Shown piece by piece: positions 17,525 to 26,032 of a DNA stretch of 64,000 bases. The position numbers and the translations under genes were made by a program. The notes under the pieces are model-generated. The model was given only the letters and a program-made list of their open reading frames with translations, searched no databases and was not told where the DNA came from. The first letter of the stretch is position 1. Each line of letters starts with the position of its first letter. Source of the DNA: VXYL01 sp965199875 (GTDB lineage: Bacteria > Pseudomonadota > Gammaproteobacteria > Pseudomonadales > Azotimanducaceae); the NCBI GenBank assembly GCA_965199875.1, contig OZ241346.1, positions 2,604,001 through 2,668,000 of the forward strand. The letters run 5' to 3'.

Positions 17525-18364
17525 TCACGGTGCCACGGCGGCGGTGTCGCGCCAGCCGCGCCGCCACAGCCGTTCGGCGCGGGCAACCACGGCATTCCAC
17601 AGCGCCCGCTCGCTGCGGATGGCGGCGGCCGGCCGTTCGCAGGTGTAGTCGCGGACGAAGCGAAACCAGTCGCGGCGCGTCAGGCGGGCGTCCGCGCTGG
17701 AATACAGCAGCGCCGCTAGGTCGCGCAGCCGCCAGCGCTTCGGCACCCGTCGGCGCACCCCGGCGCGATGCAGGTCGATGACCGCTAGGCGCACTTCGCC
17801 CTTGGCCAGCCGGTTGGCATCGGCCAGCAGGTGGCAAAGGTAGTAGTCGCGGTGATTGACGCCAGCGGCGTGCAAGGCGCGGGTGAAGAGGGCGACCTGG
17901 CGCAGCAGCGCGCGCCGCAGGTGCAGCGTCGGTGGCGTGCGCTGCCAGCTGCGGATCACCTGCTCCAAGCTGACGTAGCCGTCCAGCGCGTCGCAAATCG
18001 AGAAGGATCGACGCGCTGCGGGATTCCACCCACGGCTGCCGTAGGCGGCAATGCGCGGCGCTCGAACATTCGCCTTCGCCAGACGCTGGCAGGCCGCGTA
18101 CTCGTTCCCAGCGCCAATGACCGGCAGCTTGAAGAGCAGCAGGTTCTTGCCGATCTCCCCCCAGCCGACGCCTTCGTGAACCTTCGCGAAGTAGGCGCGG
18201 CCGGCAATGTCCACGCGCATGGTGCGACGACGCTTGGCGCGCCGGTAGACCGTGCCGGTAACGGCGTACAGCGTCTCGAACGCATCCTCGGCACCGTGCC
18301 CCAGGGCGCCTTCACGGAGCGCCTTCGCGATGTCCTCACGCAGATAGACCGGCACCGTCGGCAA
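17525..18364 (-). CDS. waaP: LPS core heptose kinase (WaaP/RfaP family)
   Basis: 279 residues of the bacterial kinase-fold Kdo/WaaP family. Visible are the Lys-bearing strand (GRAYFAKVHEGVGWGEIGKN), the catalytic loop HRDYYLCHLL near residue 169 and the metal-binding LAVIDLHRAGVR near 192. WaaP phosphorylates the first heptose of the LPS inner core at the cytoplasmic membrane face, stiffening the outer membrane. It follows waaF/waaC in the same transcriptional direction, interrupted by the ATPase-TPR pair; 153 bases separate it from the TPR gene. The C-terminus (RRGWRDTAAVAP) is normal for the family. Confidence 0.88.
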   Translation of the reverse strand: MPTVPVYLREDIAKALREGALGHGAEDAFETLYAVTGTVYRRAKRRRTMRVDIAGRAYFAKVHEGVGWGEIGKNLLLFKLPVIGAGNEYAACQRLAKANVRAPRIAAYGSRGWNPAARRSFSICDALDGYVSLEQVIRSWQRTPPTLHLRRALLRQVALFTRALHAAGVNHRDYYLCHLLADANRLAKGEVRLAVIDLHRAGVRRRVPKRWRLRDLAALLYSSADARLTRRDWFRFVRDYTCERPAAAIRSERALWNAVVARAERLWRRGWRDTAAVAP

Positions 18365-18517
18365 GCTCTTTCCGTTAAGTGGTGAATCAGGGTCTAGCGA
18401 GGCTGCGCCTCTCAGAACGTCGAGGCTTGCAGGCTATGTCGCCGCACCGACTCGGAAAGAGTCCACCACCACTCCTTGTACCGGTGGCCGAGTTTGCCGC
18501 TGGGCCTCCGGGGAGCG

Positions 18518-20341
18518 TCACGGAGTTGCGGTCCAATCGCAGTCGTCTACGGGCTGACTCCGGTATGTGCCAGCTACTCTGTCCGCCAACTTGCCTTCAT
18601 AAATGACCCCGCCGCGTTCGTAGGACACGAACTCGGGAAGCCCACTGTCGGAGACCGCGCCAATGGCTTCGTCGATGGGACACTCCGTGGACGCTCTTAG
18701 GCCCCGCGCTTCGTCGGTGCGGCCGAGTTGATCGAGGATGTCGGCGACCTTGCTTTGCGCGATCGCGTGGCCACGGACGTCCCCAAGCTCTCGGTAGAGA
18801 GGCAGTTCTTTGTCGCGCCGTGCGTTGAGTGCCTCTTCCAGCTGCCGTCGGGCCTGCAGGATGTCCGCTAGGCGGCCCAGCGCGACAGCCTTGCAGTGCC
18901 GGTGGCCAAGTTGCTCGTAGAGCGGCAGTTCCTCGTCGACGCACCAACGCAACGCCTCGTCGAGTTGCCCGCGGGCCTGCCAGATGGTCGCTATCTGGCC
19001 GTGCGTGATCGCTGCGGAGCGAAGGTCGCCCAAGCGCTCGAACACCGGCAACTGCACTTCGACGCGGATGCGGAAGGCTTCGTCAAACTCGCCACGCGCT
19101 TGATGAATGTCGCCGATTCTGCTCTGGGCGACAGCCGAGGAGTGGACATCCGCGAGTTCTTCCCACAGCCGCAGCACAGTGGCGGTCAACTTCCGAAGGG
19201 CCTCGTCGAATAGTCCGCGGGCCAGCAGAACATCCGCGATCTGGGTGTGCGCTTGCGCCTGATGCCGTCTTTCGCGAAGCCGCTCGAAGATTGGCAGACG
19301 TTCCTCCCTGTGGATGCGGAGCGCCTCGTCCAGCCTGCCCGCAACGAAGTGCATGTCCGCCACGCCGTCTAGGGCGGCGGCCCTCGACAGGTCGTCTTGA
19401 AGGCGCTCGCAGGCAGGCACGACCTCGTTGACGAGGATGGACATTGCTTCGGCGAACCTGCCACGGATCCGTAGCCCGTCAGCGATCTTGAGTTGCGCCA
19501 GGGCCACGGCGCGAATGTCGGGAGCAGCTCTCAACACCGGCACTTGCTCCTCGCGTAGACGCCGCGCCTTGGCCAGTTGGCCGCGAGCCTCCAAGACGTC
19601 TGCGATGCCGCATTCAACGGTGGCGCGACGGTGTGGATCGCTCATTCTGCAAGACGCATCCTGCGCCCGTGCGTAGGCGGCTTCGGCGCCGGCCACGTTG
19701 CGAAGGGACAGCCGGAGTGCGCCGAGTTCGCACAGCAGATCGATGTCGGAAGCGAGCATCGCGGGTCTTTTGGCCAGGTAGCTGTCCAAGCGCTCAATCC
19801 GACTCCGGCGTTTGTTCACGTCTTCATCCGCAAGCGAAAAGAACGGCGAATAGGCAAGCGTCTGGCCAGGCCGCGGGCCTTTCGGCAGAGTGAACTCGAA
19901 GATGCCAGCGCGCCACGCCCACAAATCCGCGGCTCGCGTGATGATGGTGTTTACTTGCGTGGACAAGGTCCAAACAAGCACGGGCCGCCGGCACCGCTCC
20001 GCCAGCGCCTCGCGGCGAAGATTCAAGCGCCCGAGAAGGTTGTCCAGCCCCTCCGGCCAGTGTTCGAGGCCGAAGAGCTGCGACGGATCGTTCGGGGCGC
20101 CGCCGTCTAGTCGGATGAACAGCTCTTCGGTGCCGATGGACTCCTCTGGATCAATCGTGACATGCACATGGGCGCGAAAGTGATCGGCGAGAAACTTGGC
20201 AATCTTGTTCCGGTAGGCGCTGTCCGAAAAGACCAGGAAGCAGAGCATGAAGCCTTGCGAGCCGGTGAGCGTCCTTTGCAGACGGACGAAGTCACCCGCG
20301 TGATCCGCTATGAATGGCCACGCGACGTTGCTTCGTCTCAC
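18518..20341 (-). CDS. TPR-repeat protein with N-terminal P-loop-partner-like domain
   Basis: 607 residues. Residues 1-150 form an alpha/beta region (LCFLVFSDSAYRNKIAKFL, LDNLLGRLNLRREALA, RPVLVWTLSTQVN, AADLWAWRAGIFEF) of the kind found at the front of bacterial TPR signalling proteins. About eight tandem ~40-residue TPR-like repeats follow (roughly 190-545), each with variants of IADxxxARGxxDEALR and LPxxExLGD. The tail of ~50 residues is not TPR and has no recognised fold. Its ATG overlaps the stop of the upstream ATPase gene as ATGA, so the two are almost certainly co-translated. The pair looks like a sensor/scaffold plus P-loop switch, as in STAND-type conflict systems; the function is not established. 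Confidence 0.7.
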   Translation of the reverse strand: MRRSNVAWPFIADHAGDFVRLQRTLTGSQGFMLCFLVFSDSAYRNKIAKFLADHFRAHVHVTIDPEESIGTEELFIRLDGGAPNDPSQLFGLEHWPEGLDNLLGRLNLRREALAERCRRPVLVWTLSTQVNTIITRAADLWAWRAGIFEFTLPKGPRPGQTLAYSPFFSLADEDVNKRRSRIERLDSYLAKRPAMLASDIDLLCELGALRLSLRNVAGAEAAYARAQDASCRMSDPHRRATVECGIADVLEARGQLAKARRLREEQVPVLRAAPDIRAVALAQLKIADGLRIRGRFAEAMSILVNEVVPACERLQDDLSRAAALDGVADMHFVAGRLDEALRIHREERLPIFERLRERRHQAQAHTQIADVLLARGLFDEALRKLTATVLRLWEELADVHSSAVAQSRIGDIHQARGEFDEAFRIRVEVQLPVFERLGDLRSAAITHGQIATIWQARGQLDEALRWCVDEELPLYEQLGHRHCKAVALGRLADILQARRQLEEALNARRDKELPLYRELGDVRGHAIAQSKVADILDQLGRTDEARGLRASTECPIDEAIGAVSDSGLPEFVSYERGGVIYEGKLADRVAGTYRSQPVDDCDWTATP

Positions 20342-21654
20342 GACGAACCTGCCGAACGCCCAAGGTTGGCAGCCGCCCTCTTGTACTCGTCCGTCGTTCG
20401 GACGACCGGGTGGCTGCGCTGATAGAAGTTGTTGTACTCGAGCAGGGCCAAGCCGTAGAGAAGGTGATTGGCGTCTTCGGCATGGACCTCGCCGGCGTCG
20501 ATGGACGCGAGGACGCGGTAGTCCTCACGCTTCAAGAAGCGGCGGTAGTCGCTCGCCAACGCGCCGACGGCACGGTCGGCACTCGCCGCGTCGAAACGCT
20601 CGTCCTTCGCGTAGCGACGAGCGTACATGAGCAGGCGCAGGAGTTCGCGGGGGTGGCCGCCGGAAGTTCGCACTAGGCGGTCAGCCACACCAGCGTCGAA
20701 CAGGCTGGAGTCCGCGCGCAACTCCAGCATCCGCCGCATCACGCGCAATCCCTCTTCGTTGGGAGAGCCGTCTTCGTTCTCCACCTTCACCATCGGCAGA
20801 TGGAACACGTTGTCGAAGTCTTGAGCGGCTCGGCCGCCCTCGTAGGCCAAATGGATAGGCGCACAGTAGATGAACAGGCCCTTCACCTGTTGCAGTTGGT
20901 CCACATCCGCCTCGAAGAATGCATCGGCATCTTCGCCGCGCAGGCGATCCGTGCCGTCGACGACGAACAGCAGACGGTCGTCCAAGGTTTCCTCGGCTAT
21001 GGCGACGAGCTTGTTGAAGGCGTCCGCGAAGTCGGCGAAGTAGTTCTGCAGCACAAGGCGGAGCTCTTGCTTGTAGCTGGCGTTCGTCTTGAAGGCCACG
21101 CTGATGCTGCCGAATACCTTGGCGAGGAAGGGAACGCTCGGCGCGGCCTCCATGCCGGCCTTGGATTCCTGCGCGAACTGCTTCGTTTCCTCGCGCTTCT
21201 CAACCCGTTCAGTGAACCAGTCGTAGAGTGGTTCCAAGTGGATTGGATCGATGCCGCGATCGGCCGCGCTCAACTGCTCCGCGAGTTTCGCCACGAGGTG
21301 CAGCAGAGTGTCCTGGTAGCGTAGGTTGTGGACATCCAGGTCCACAGCCGCGTCGGCGAACACGACGTGAAAGAGATTGGCATGATGGAACTGATTGCGG
21401 AGGTTGCGCAGCTCGGTGCTCTTGCCGCCGCCGCGGTGCCCGCAAAACAGATAGTAGCAGCGCGCGGGAGGCTCTCGCAGGCGCTTTCCTCCAACGTCGA
21501 CGCCCAACAGCTGCCCGATTTGCTCGACGGTCGCCTCGCCCCTCGCGCTGTAGGTATCTACCCAGCGCGGGTCCAGGTCGCCTTCCAGGGGTTCGTTCGG
21601 GTGCAACGAGCTGTTGACGGCCCAGATGTCCTTCGGCGCTTGGTAGGTCGTCAT
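20338..21654 (-). CDS. STAND/AAA-like P-loop ATPase partner of the TPR protein
   Basis: 438 residues. Walker A GHRGGGKST is near residue 72, preceded by a Cys/Tyr-rich strand (CYYLFCGHRG); Walker B LLFVVDGTDRL is near 228; a sensor-like SGGHPRELLRLLMYARRYA near 335 matches the GxP motif of STAND NTPases. A winged-helix-like C-terminus follows (RFLKREDYRVL). No catalytic effector domain is recognisable. The start ATG 21654 lies 25 bases after the stop of a glycosyltransferase gene, and the TPR gene follows with a 4-base overlap, so both probably ride on the LPS operon transcript. Context suggests a regulated switch, possibly immune; this is inference. Confidence 0.72.
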   Translation of the reverse strand: MTTYQAPKDIWAVNSSLHPNEPLEGDLDPRWVDTYSARGEATVEQIGQLLGVDVGGKRLREPPARCYYLFCGHRGGGKSTELRNLRNQFHHANLFHVVFADAAVDLDVHNLRYQDTLLHLVAKLAEQLSAADRGIDPIHLEPLYDWFTERVEKREETKQFAQESKAGMEAAPSVPFLAKVFGSISVAFKTNASYKQELRLVLQNYFADFADAFNKLVAIAEETLDDRLLFVVDGTDRLRGEDADAFFEADVDQLQQVKGLFIYCAPIHLAYEGGRAAQDFDNVFHLPMVKVENEDGSPNEEGLRVMRRMLELRADSSLFDAGVADRLVRTSGGHPRELLRLLMYARRYAKDERFDAASADRAVGALASDYRRFLKREDYRVLASIDAGEVHAEDANHLLYGLALLEYNNFYQRSHPVVRTTDEYKRAAANLGRSAGSS

Positions 21655-21679
21655 TGCGGGTCCCGCCAGCCAACGTAGC

Positions 21680-22657
21680 CTAAGTCGCCATGCGCTCGAT
21701 GTGCTTGGCGACGAGTTCGGCCTGGCCGAACCACTTTCGTCTCCTGGACGCCAGTTGGGCCGCATTGCGCCGCCACGCTTGGCGCTGTCGCTGCAAGGCC
21801 ACCGCATCGGCCAGGACGCGATTGCAGTCCTCTTGACGGAAGGGCGCGTCCAGCACGACGCCGGCCCTCGCCTTGCGCACCAAGTCTGCTTCCTGGATCT
21901 CGCCGTGCGTGAACACGCCAACGCCAGCGGCAAGCGCATCGTATATCCAGGGGTTGGCGGAGGCCTCGAAGGACAGATCGACGAACAGATCGGCTTCGCG
22001 CAGCGCCTTTCTGGGATCGGCTGCGGCATCCACCTCGACGGCATCGCCCAGCGACATCACCTGCGCGGAAGCAAGGAACTTCGGTTCCAGCTGTCCGCAG
22101 GCGACGATGCGGCAGCGGCTGCGCAGGTTCTCGGCCATCCTGCCAACGCCGACGACCAGCCGCTCGAAGCCGTGCTTGACCAGATCGCCGCCGGCCATGG
22201 CGAGGACCACCTTGTCGCCCTGCGCTGACGTCTGGATCCTTGCTGGCTGCTTCTCCGGTATGGGTGGCAGTTCCTCCAACACCTGGTGGTCGGCGAGAAC
22301 CAGCTGCTGCTGGCCGTCGGCACTGCTGCGAAGGTGCAGGTCGAAGCAGGGCTGTTCCTCGAAGCCCACGGCGATGTCGACGGCGGCCTTCTTCAATGCC
22401 TTGGGAAGCTGACGCCAGTAGCGGCTTTCCCGCGCGGCTTGCTTGAGGGCGAATGGCCGCTTGCGCACCAGTTCGACGCCTTGAGGAACGTCGCCCTGCC
22501 AATCGAGCGCGTAGGCGACGACCGACATGCCCTCCGATTGGCACGCCAACGCGAGGGGCGCAAGTGCGCGGTACGAGGGGTCGGCGGGCGCGTATCGAGA
22601 CGCGCACAGCGCTACCACTGGACGGCTGGATTGGCTGGTGGATTTGCTCATGGTCAT
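21680..22657 (-). CDS. Glycosyltransferase of the LPS locus (GT-B-like)
   Basis: About 325 residues of a GT-B-like glycosyltransferase. The N-terminus PVVALCASRYAPADPSYRALAP fits a GT4 nucleotide-sugar enzyme's first strand. The C-terminal half has VVLAMAGGDLVKHGFERLVVGVGRM and ADLFVDLSFEASANPWIYDALAAGVGVFTH, with an acidic GEIQEADL where the donor site is expected. It lies directly downstream of waaC and may add a core hexose in the manner of WaaG, although it is shorter than WaaG and the identity is unproven. Starts at ATG 22657 or 22651 are both plausible. Confidence 0.7.
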   Translation of the reverse strand: MTMSKSTSQSSRPVVALCASRYAPADPSYRALAPLALACQSEGMSVVAYALDWQGDVPQGVELVRKRPFALKQAARESRYWRQLPKALKKAAVDIAVGFEEQPCFDLHLRSSADGQQQLVLADHQVLEELPPIPEKQPARIQTSAQGDKVVLAMAGGDLVKHGFERLVVGVGRMAENLRSRCRIVACGQLEPKFLASAQVMSLGDAVEVDAAADPRKALREADLFVDLSFEASANPWIYDALAAGVGVFTHGEIQEADLVRKARAGVVLDAPFRQEDCNRVLADAVALQRQRQAWRRNAAQLASRRRKWFGQAELVAKHIERMAT

Positions 22658-22702
22658 TCGGTCCAAAAGGCGTCTTTGCAGGGTTCGGTGGACTTGCGTC
22701 GG

Positions 22703-23752
22703 CTATTGCTGCCGATCTGCTGCCTTTGCAGCCATACCTCGTTCGCGTTGCATCAACTGCGTCAAGGCGGCCCACACTTGGCTGGGCTGGGTCGCCGCCA
22801 TGCAGGCAGGGGCAAGTTCCTCGCCCCGCCAAGTCATCGGATCGCCATCGTACCGGCAGCGGCGCGAGTGGCAAGGCCGGCACGGCAGCGAAGCGGCGAG
22901 GTTGCAGGCGTAGGCGCCTTGGCAGCCGGTGAGTGCCATGTCGGTCGGCCCCAGCAGCATCACCGTCGGGCGCCCGAGAGCCGCACTTAGATGGCCAAGG
23001 CCGCTGTCGACGCCGACGACTGCGGACGCCTTCGCAACCAGGTCCAAAGCCGCCGCCAAGTCGGTACGGGGACATACCTCGGTGCCTGGGGCAGCGGCGG
23101 CGATGCGCACGGCGCGTTCGCGCTCGCCGTCCTGCCAGGGCAGCATCGGCGTCAAGCCAACGGCGCTGGCGCGACGGGCGATGTCGCTCCAGAACACCTC
23201 CGGCCACAGCTTGTTGGCCCAGCTTGAACCGTGCGCCAAGACGACGTGGCTGCCCCGTCCGTGCGCGGCCAGGCCGAAGGCTGGCGTGCTCGATGGCGTG
23301 TCGTAGCCGAGCGCAGCGGCGAACAACTGCCGCGATCGGTGGATCGCATGGGCGCGTCTGGGCACGCGCAGCCGTTGCTGGTAGGCCAGCGCTGCCGGAC
23401 GTTCGCGAATGCTGGCGAAGTCGTAGCCGACGCGCCGCCGACCACGCGCCCAGCGGCTTACCGCAGCGCTTTTGACGAGACCTTGGGCGTCCAACACCAT
23501 GTCGTAGCGCCGTCGTCGCAGGCGCCGGTGGAAGCCGCGCACCTCCTGGAGGTGCTTGAGCGGCGCCCGGCGCCAGCGCCGCAGTGCCACCGGCAGCACG
23601 TGCTCGACGCCCGCCACCAGCGCCGGCACGGCCTGGTAGCTCTCTTCGACCACCCAATCGAAGCGCGCGCCGTGGCGGACGGCATCCGCCACTGCCGGAA
23701 GAGTATGTACGACGTCGCCAAGGGAGGACATCTTCACCAGCAGAACCTTCAC
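22703..23752 (-). CDS. waaC: LPS heptosyltransferase I
   Basis: 349-residue GT9 enzyme that transfers L-glycero-D-manno-heptose from ADP-heptose to Kdo of lipid A. The N-terminus KVLLVKMSSLGDVVHTLPAV and the DAVRHGARFDWVVEE continuation are diagnostic of WaaC; the donor site contains VVGVDSGLGHLSAALGRPTVMLLGPTD near residue 265. A late Cys-rich stretch (SLPCRPCHSRRCRYDGDP) is present. The GTG start overlaps the waaF stop as GTGA, so the pair is translationally coupled. Confidence 0.92.
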   Translation of the reverse strand: MKVLLVKMSSLGDVVHTLPAVADAVRHGARFDWVVEESYQAVPALVAGVEHVLPVALRRWRRAPLKHLQEVRGFHRRLRRRRYDMVLDAQGLVKSAAVSRWARGRRRVGYDFASIRERPAALAYQQRLRVPRRAHAIHRSRQLFAAALGYDTPSSTPAFGLAAHGRGSHVVLAHGSSWANKLWPEVFWSDIARRASAVGLTPMLPWQDGERERAVRIAAAAPGTEVCPRTDLAAALDLVAKASAVVGVDSGLGHLSAALGRPTVMLLGPTDMALTGCQGAYACNLAASLPCRPCHSRRCRYDGDPMTWRGEELAPACMAATQPSQVWAALTQLMQRERGMAAKAADRQQ

Positions 23753-24756
23753 GCCTGCACCTCCACCGGTGCCGTGGCGGACAGTGCGCCAAGCGCGACG
23801 AGCCTGTCGAACACCTGCGCCGAGGAGATGCCGCGCAAGCAGTCCCGATGACCGAACGGACACTCGCGGCGAAAGCAGGGGCGGCAGTGAAGGTCGCGTT
23901 CCACGACAGTGGCCTTTGCCGACAGCGGCGGCGTGAGGGCCGGCGAGGTGCTGCCGTAGATGGCCACCACCGGCACCCTGGCGGCGGCCGCGACGTGCAT
24001 CAGGCCGGAATCGTTGCTGACCACGGCAGCTGCCGCGGAAAGCAGATCCAACGCCTCGAGAAGCGACGTGCGCCCGGCAAGATTCACCGTCGAAGCGGCG
24101 TCTGCAAGGGCCGCGCAGGCTTCGGCATCCTGCCGACCGCCGAGCGCCCAGACGCTCGCGCCAGCATCGGCGCAGCGCTTCGCCAGTTCCCGAAACCGTT
24201 GCCACGGCCACTGCTTGGCCGAACCGTAGTCCGCGCCTGGGCACAGGGCGATGATCGGCCCGCTGGCGGCGAGTCCATGTCGGGCAACCAGCCGTTGGCG
24301 CGCCTCGGCGTCGGTTTCGAGCCTTGGCGCCCGGGGCGCGACGTCCGCCAGAGCGGCGAACCGATCCACCATGCGGGGCAGGCCTTCCCGGTCCAGCGGT
24401 CGCACGTCGTTCAGCAGTCCGTAGCGGAACTCGCCGGGAAAGCCGGTGCGTCGGGGTATGCCGGCCAACAGCGGCGTCAGCGCGGACTTCCACGAGTTAG
24501 GCAGCACGATGGCCTGGTCGTAGCGTTCCTGCCGAAGCTGCCTGGCGGCGGCATGGCGTTGCCGCAAGCCAAGCTGGCCGTGGCGGATGGAAACTCGATG
24601 GACGTTGCGTACTCCGGGCATCCGCGTTGCGAGTTCCGCCGTGGCCGTGGGCGCCAGAACGTCCACCTTGGCGCCGCGTTCGACCAGGCCCGGCACGAGG
24701 CAGTGCGCCATCACCATGTCGCCAACCCAGGCGGGAGCGACCACAAGGACGTTCAT
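23749..24756 (-). CDS. waaF: LPS heptosyltransferase II
   Basis: 335-residue GT9 enzyme adding the second inner-core heptose. WaaF signatures are MNVLVVAPAWVGDMVMAHCL at the N-terminus, CPGADYGSAKQWPWQRFREL near residue 170 (the ADP-heptose site), VSNDSGLMHVAAAARVPVVAIYGSTSP near 245 and the Cys-rich CRPCFRRECPFGHRDCLRG near 290. Its ATG overlaps the upstream ilvE stop as ATGA and its own stop overlaps the waaC GTG start, so ilvE, waaF and waaC form a tightly coupled operon. Confidence 0.93.
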   Translation of the reverse strand: MNVLVVAPAWVGDMVMAHCLVPGLVERGAKVDVLAPTATAELATRMPGVRNVHRVSIRHGQLGLRQRHAAARQLRQERYDQAIVLPNSWKSALTPLLAGIPRRTGFPGEFRYGLLNDVRPLDREGLPRMVDRFAALADVAPRAPRLETDAEARQRLVARHGLAASGPIIALCPGADYGSAKQWPWQRFRELAKRCADAGASVWALGGRQDAEACAALADAASTVNLAGRTSLLEALDLLSAAAAVVSNDSGLMHVAAAARVPVVAIYGSTSPALTPPLSAKATVVERDLHCRPCFRRECPFGHRDCLRGISSAQVFDRLVALGALSATAPVEVQA

Positions 24757-25682
24757 GGCCGCGCTGGCGTATGCCACTCCGGGTGGGCTTCCCGGCGGCC
24801 GCGAACCTGGTCGAAGTAGAGGGTTTGCAGCCGCTCGGTCAGCGCGCCGCGCTTGCCGTCGCCGATGCTGCGCCCGTCGAGCTCGCGAATCGGCAGCACC
24901 TCGGCGGCGGTGCCGGTGAAGAAGGCCTCGTCGGCGATGTACAGCTCGTCGCGGGTGATGCGGCGTTCCACCACCTCGATGCCCAGTTCCCTGGCGAACA
25001 CCACGATGGTGTCGCGGGTGACGCCGGGCAGGCAGGAAGTGAGTTCCGGCGTGTGCAGGATGCCATCCTTCACCATGAAGACGTTCTCGCCGCTGCCTTC
25101 GGCGACGTAGCCTTCGTTGTCGAGCAGCAGCGCTTCTTCGCAGCCGGCGTCCTGGGCTTCGCGCAGCGCCAGCACGGAGTTGATGTAGTTGCCGTTCGCC
25201 TTCGCCTTGCACATGGTGATGTTGACGTGGTGGCGGGTGTAGGAGGACGTGCGCACGGCGATGCCGCGCTCGCGGGCGTTCGCATCCATGTAGTCCGGCC
25301 ACGGCCAGCAGGCGATGGCGGCGTGGGTGCTCAGGTCGACCGCCCGCAGCCCCATCGCTTCGCAGCCCAGATAGACCACCGGGCGCAGATAGCCTTCGCG
25401 CAGTTCGTTGGCGGCGAACACCTGCCGCTGGGCGGCGATCAGCTCGTCGAAGGAATACGGCATGGCGATTTGCAGGATGTGCGCCGAGTCGAACAGCCGC
25501 CGAGTGTGCTCGCGCAGGCGGAAGAACGACGGCCCGCTCGGCGTGTCGTAGGCGCGTACCCCCTCGAACACGCCAACGCCGTAGTGCAGCGTGTAGGTGA
25601 GCACATGCACGTTGGCGTCGCGCCACGCCACGAGTTCGCCATCCTGCCAGATCCAGCCGTCGCGGTCCGCGAGAGAAGCCAT
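24753..25682 (-). CDS. ilvE: Branched-chain amino acid aminotransferase
   Basis: 309-residue fold-type IV PLP enzyme that interconverts branched-chain amino acids and 2-oxo acids using glutamate. Visible are YTLHYGVGVFEGVRAY near residue 30, the Schiff-base Lys in KAKANGNYINSVLA near 158, EALLLDNEGYVAEGSGENVF near 185 and a late GTAAEVLPIRELDGR near 265. ATG 25682 (MASLADRDGW) is favoured over the ATG five codons earlier because it begins the conserved region. It heads the LPS operon and overlaps waaF by 4 bases; the coupling is positional rather than metabolic. Confidence 0.93.
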   Translation of the reverse strand: MASLADRDGWIWQDGELVAWRDANVHVLTYTLHYGVGVFEGVRAYDTPSGPSFFRLREHTRRLFDSAHILQIAMPYSFDELIAAQRQVFAANELREGYLRPVVYLGCEAMGLRAVDLSTHAAIACWPWPDYMDANARERGIAVRTSSYTRHHVNITMCKAKANGNYINSVLALREAQDAGCEEALLLDNEGYVAEGSGENVFMVKDGILHTPELTSCLPGVTRDTIVVFARELGIEVVERRITRDELYIADEAFFTGTAAEVLPIRELDGRSIGDGKRGALTERLQTLYFDQVRGRREAHPEWHTPARP

Positions 25683-25731
25683 AGGCCAAGTTCCCAATTT
25701 GCTGCGGCAAGACTAGTCGTTGCTGGCGCGT

Positions 25732-25961
25732 TCATAAAGCCCGGCGTGTCCCGAGTGTCCATCTCTCCGTCAACATCGCATGAGCCCACGTCTCTTCCCG
25801 CGGGTGGCTCTCGGTATCGCCGGCGAAGCCGCCGGATGGGGCTTCGTGCGTCCAGCGTGGGCACAGCGTTCCATAGCCGCCACCGGGCGCCCGCGCTTGT
25901 GCTTGGCGCTGCCCTTGTACTGAAGGTCGGGCATCCGACTGCCTTGGCCTGTGCTGTTCAT
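25732..25961 (-). pseudogene. Frameshifted small gene (KHK...GTLCPRWTH protein)
   Basis: The 335-base gap between ilvE and lhr contains two overlapping minus-strand readings that look like one small protein split by a -1 shift. The first frame gives MPDLQYKGSAKHKRGRP from ATG 25934 (or 25961). The second continues GGGYGTLCPRWTH, GGFAGDTESHP and WAHAMLTERW to a stop at 25732. The junction is in a run of C/G near 25880. The composite, about 70 residues, is basic with one Cys and looks like a conserved compact protein rather than random coding, but I cannot name the family. It could be a pseudogene, a sequencing error or a coincidence. Confidence 0.35.
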
Positions 25962-26032
25962 CCCATTGTAGTGCGTCGCAAGCGGCTGAACGCACGGAAC
26001 AGACCACGATGGATCGCCCATAATCGCCGGCG

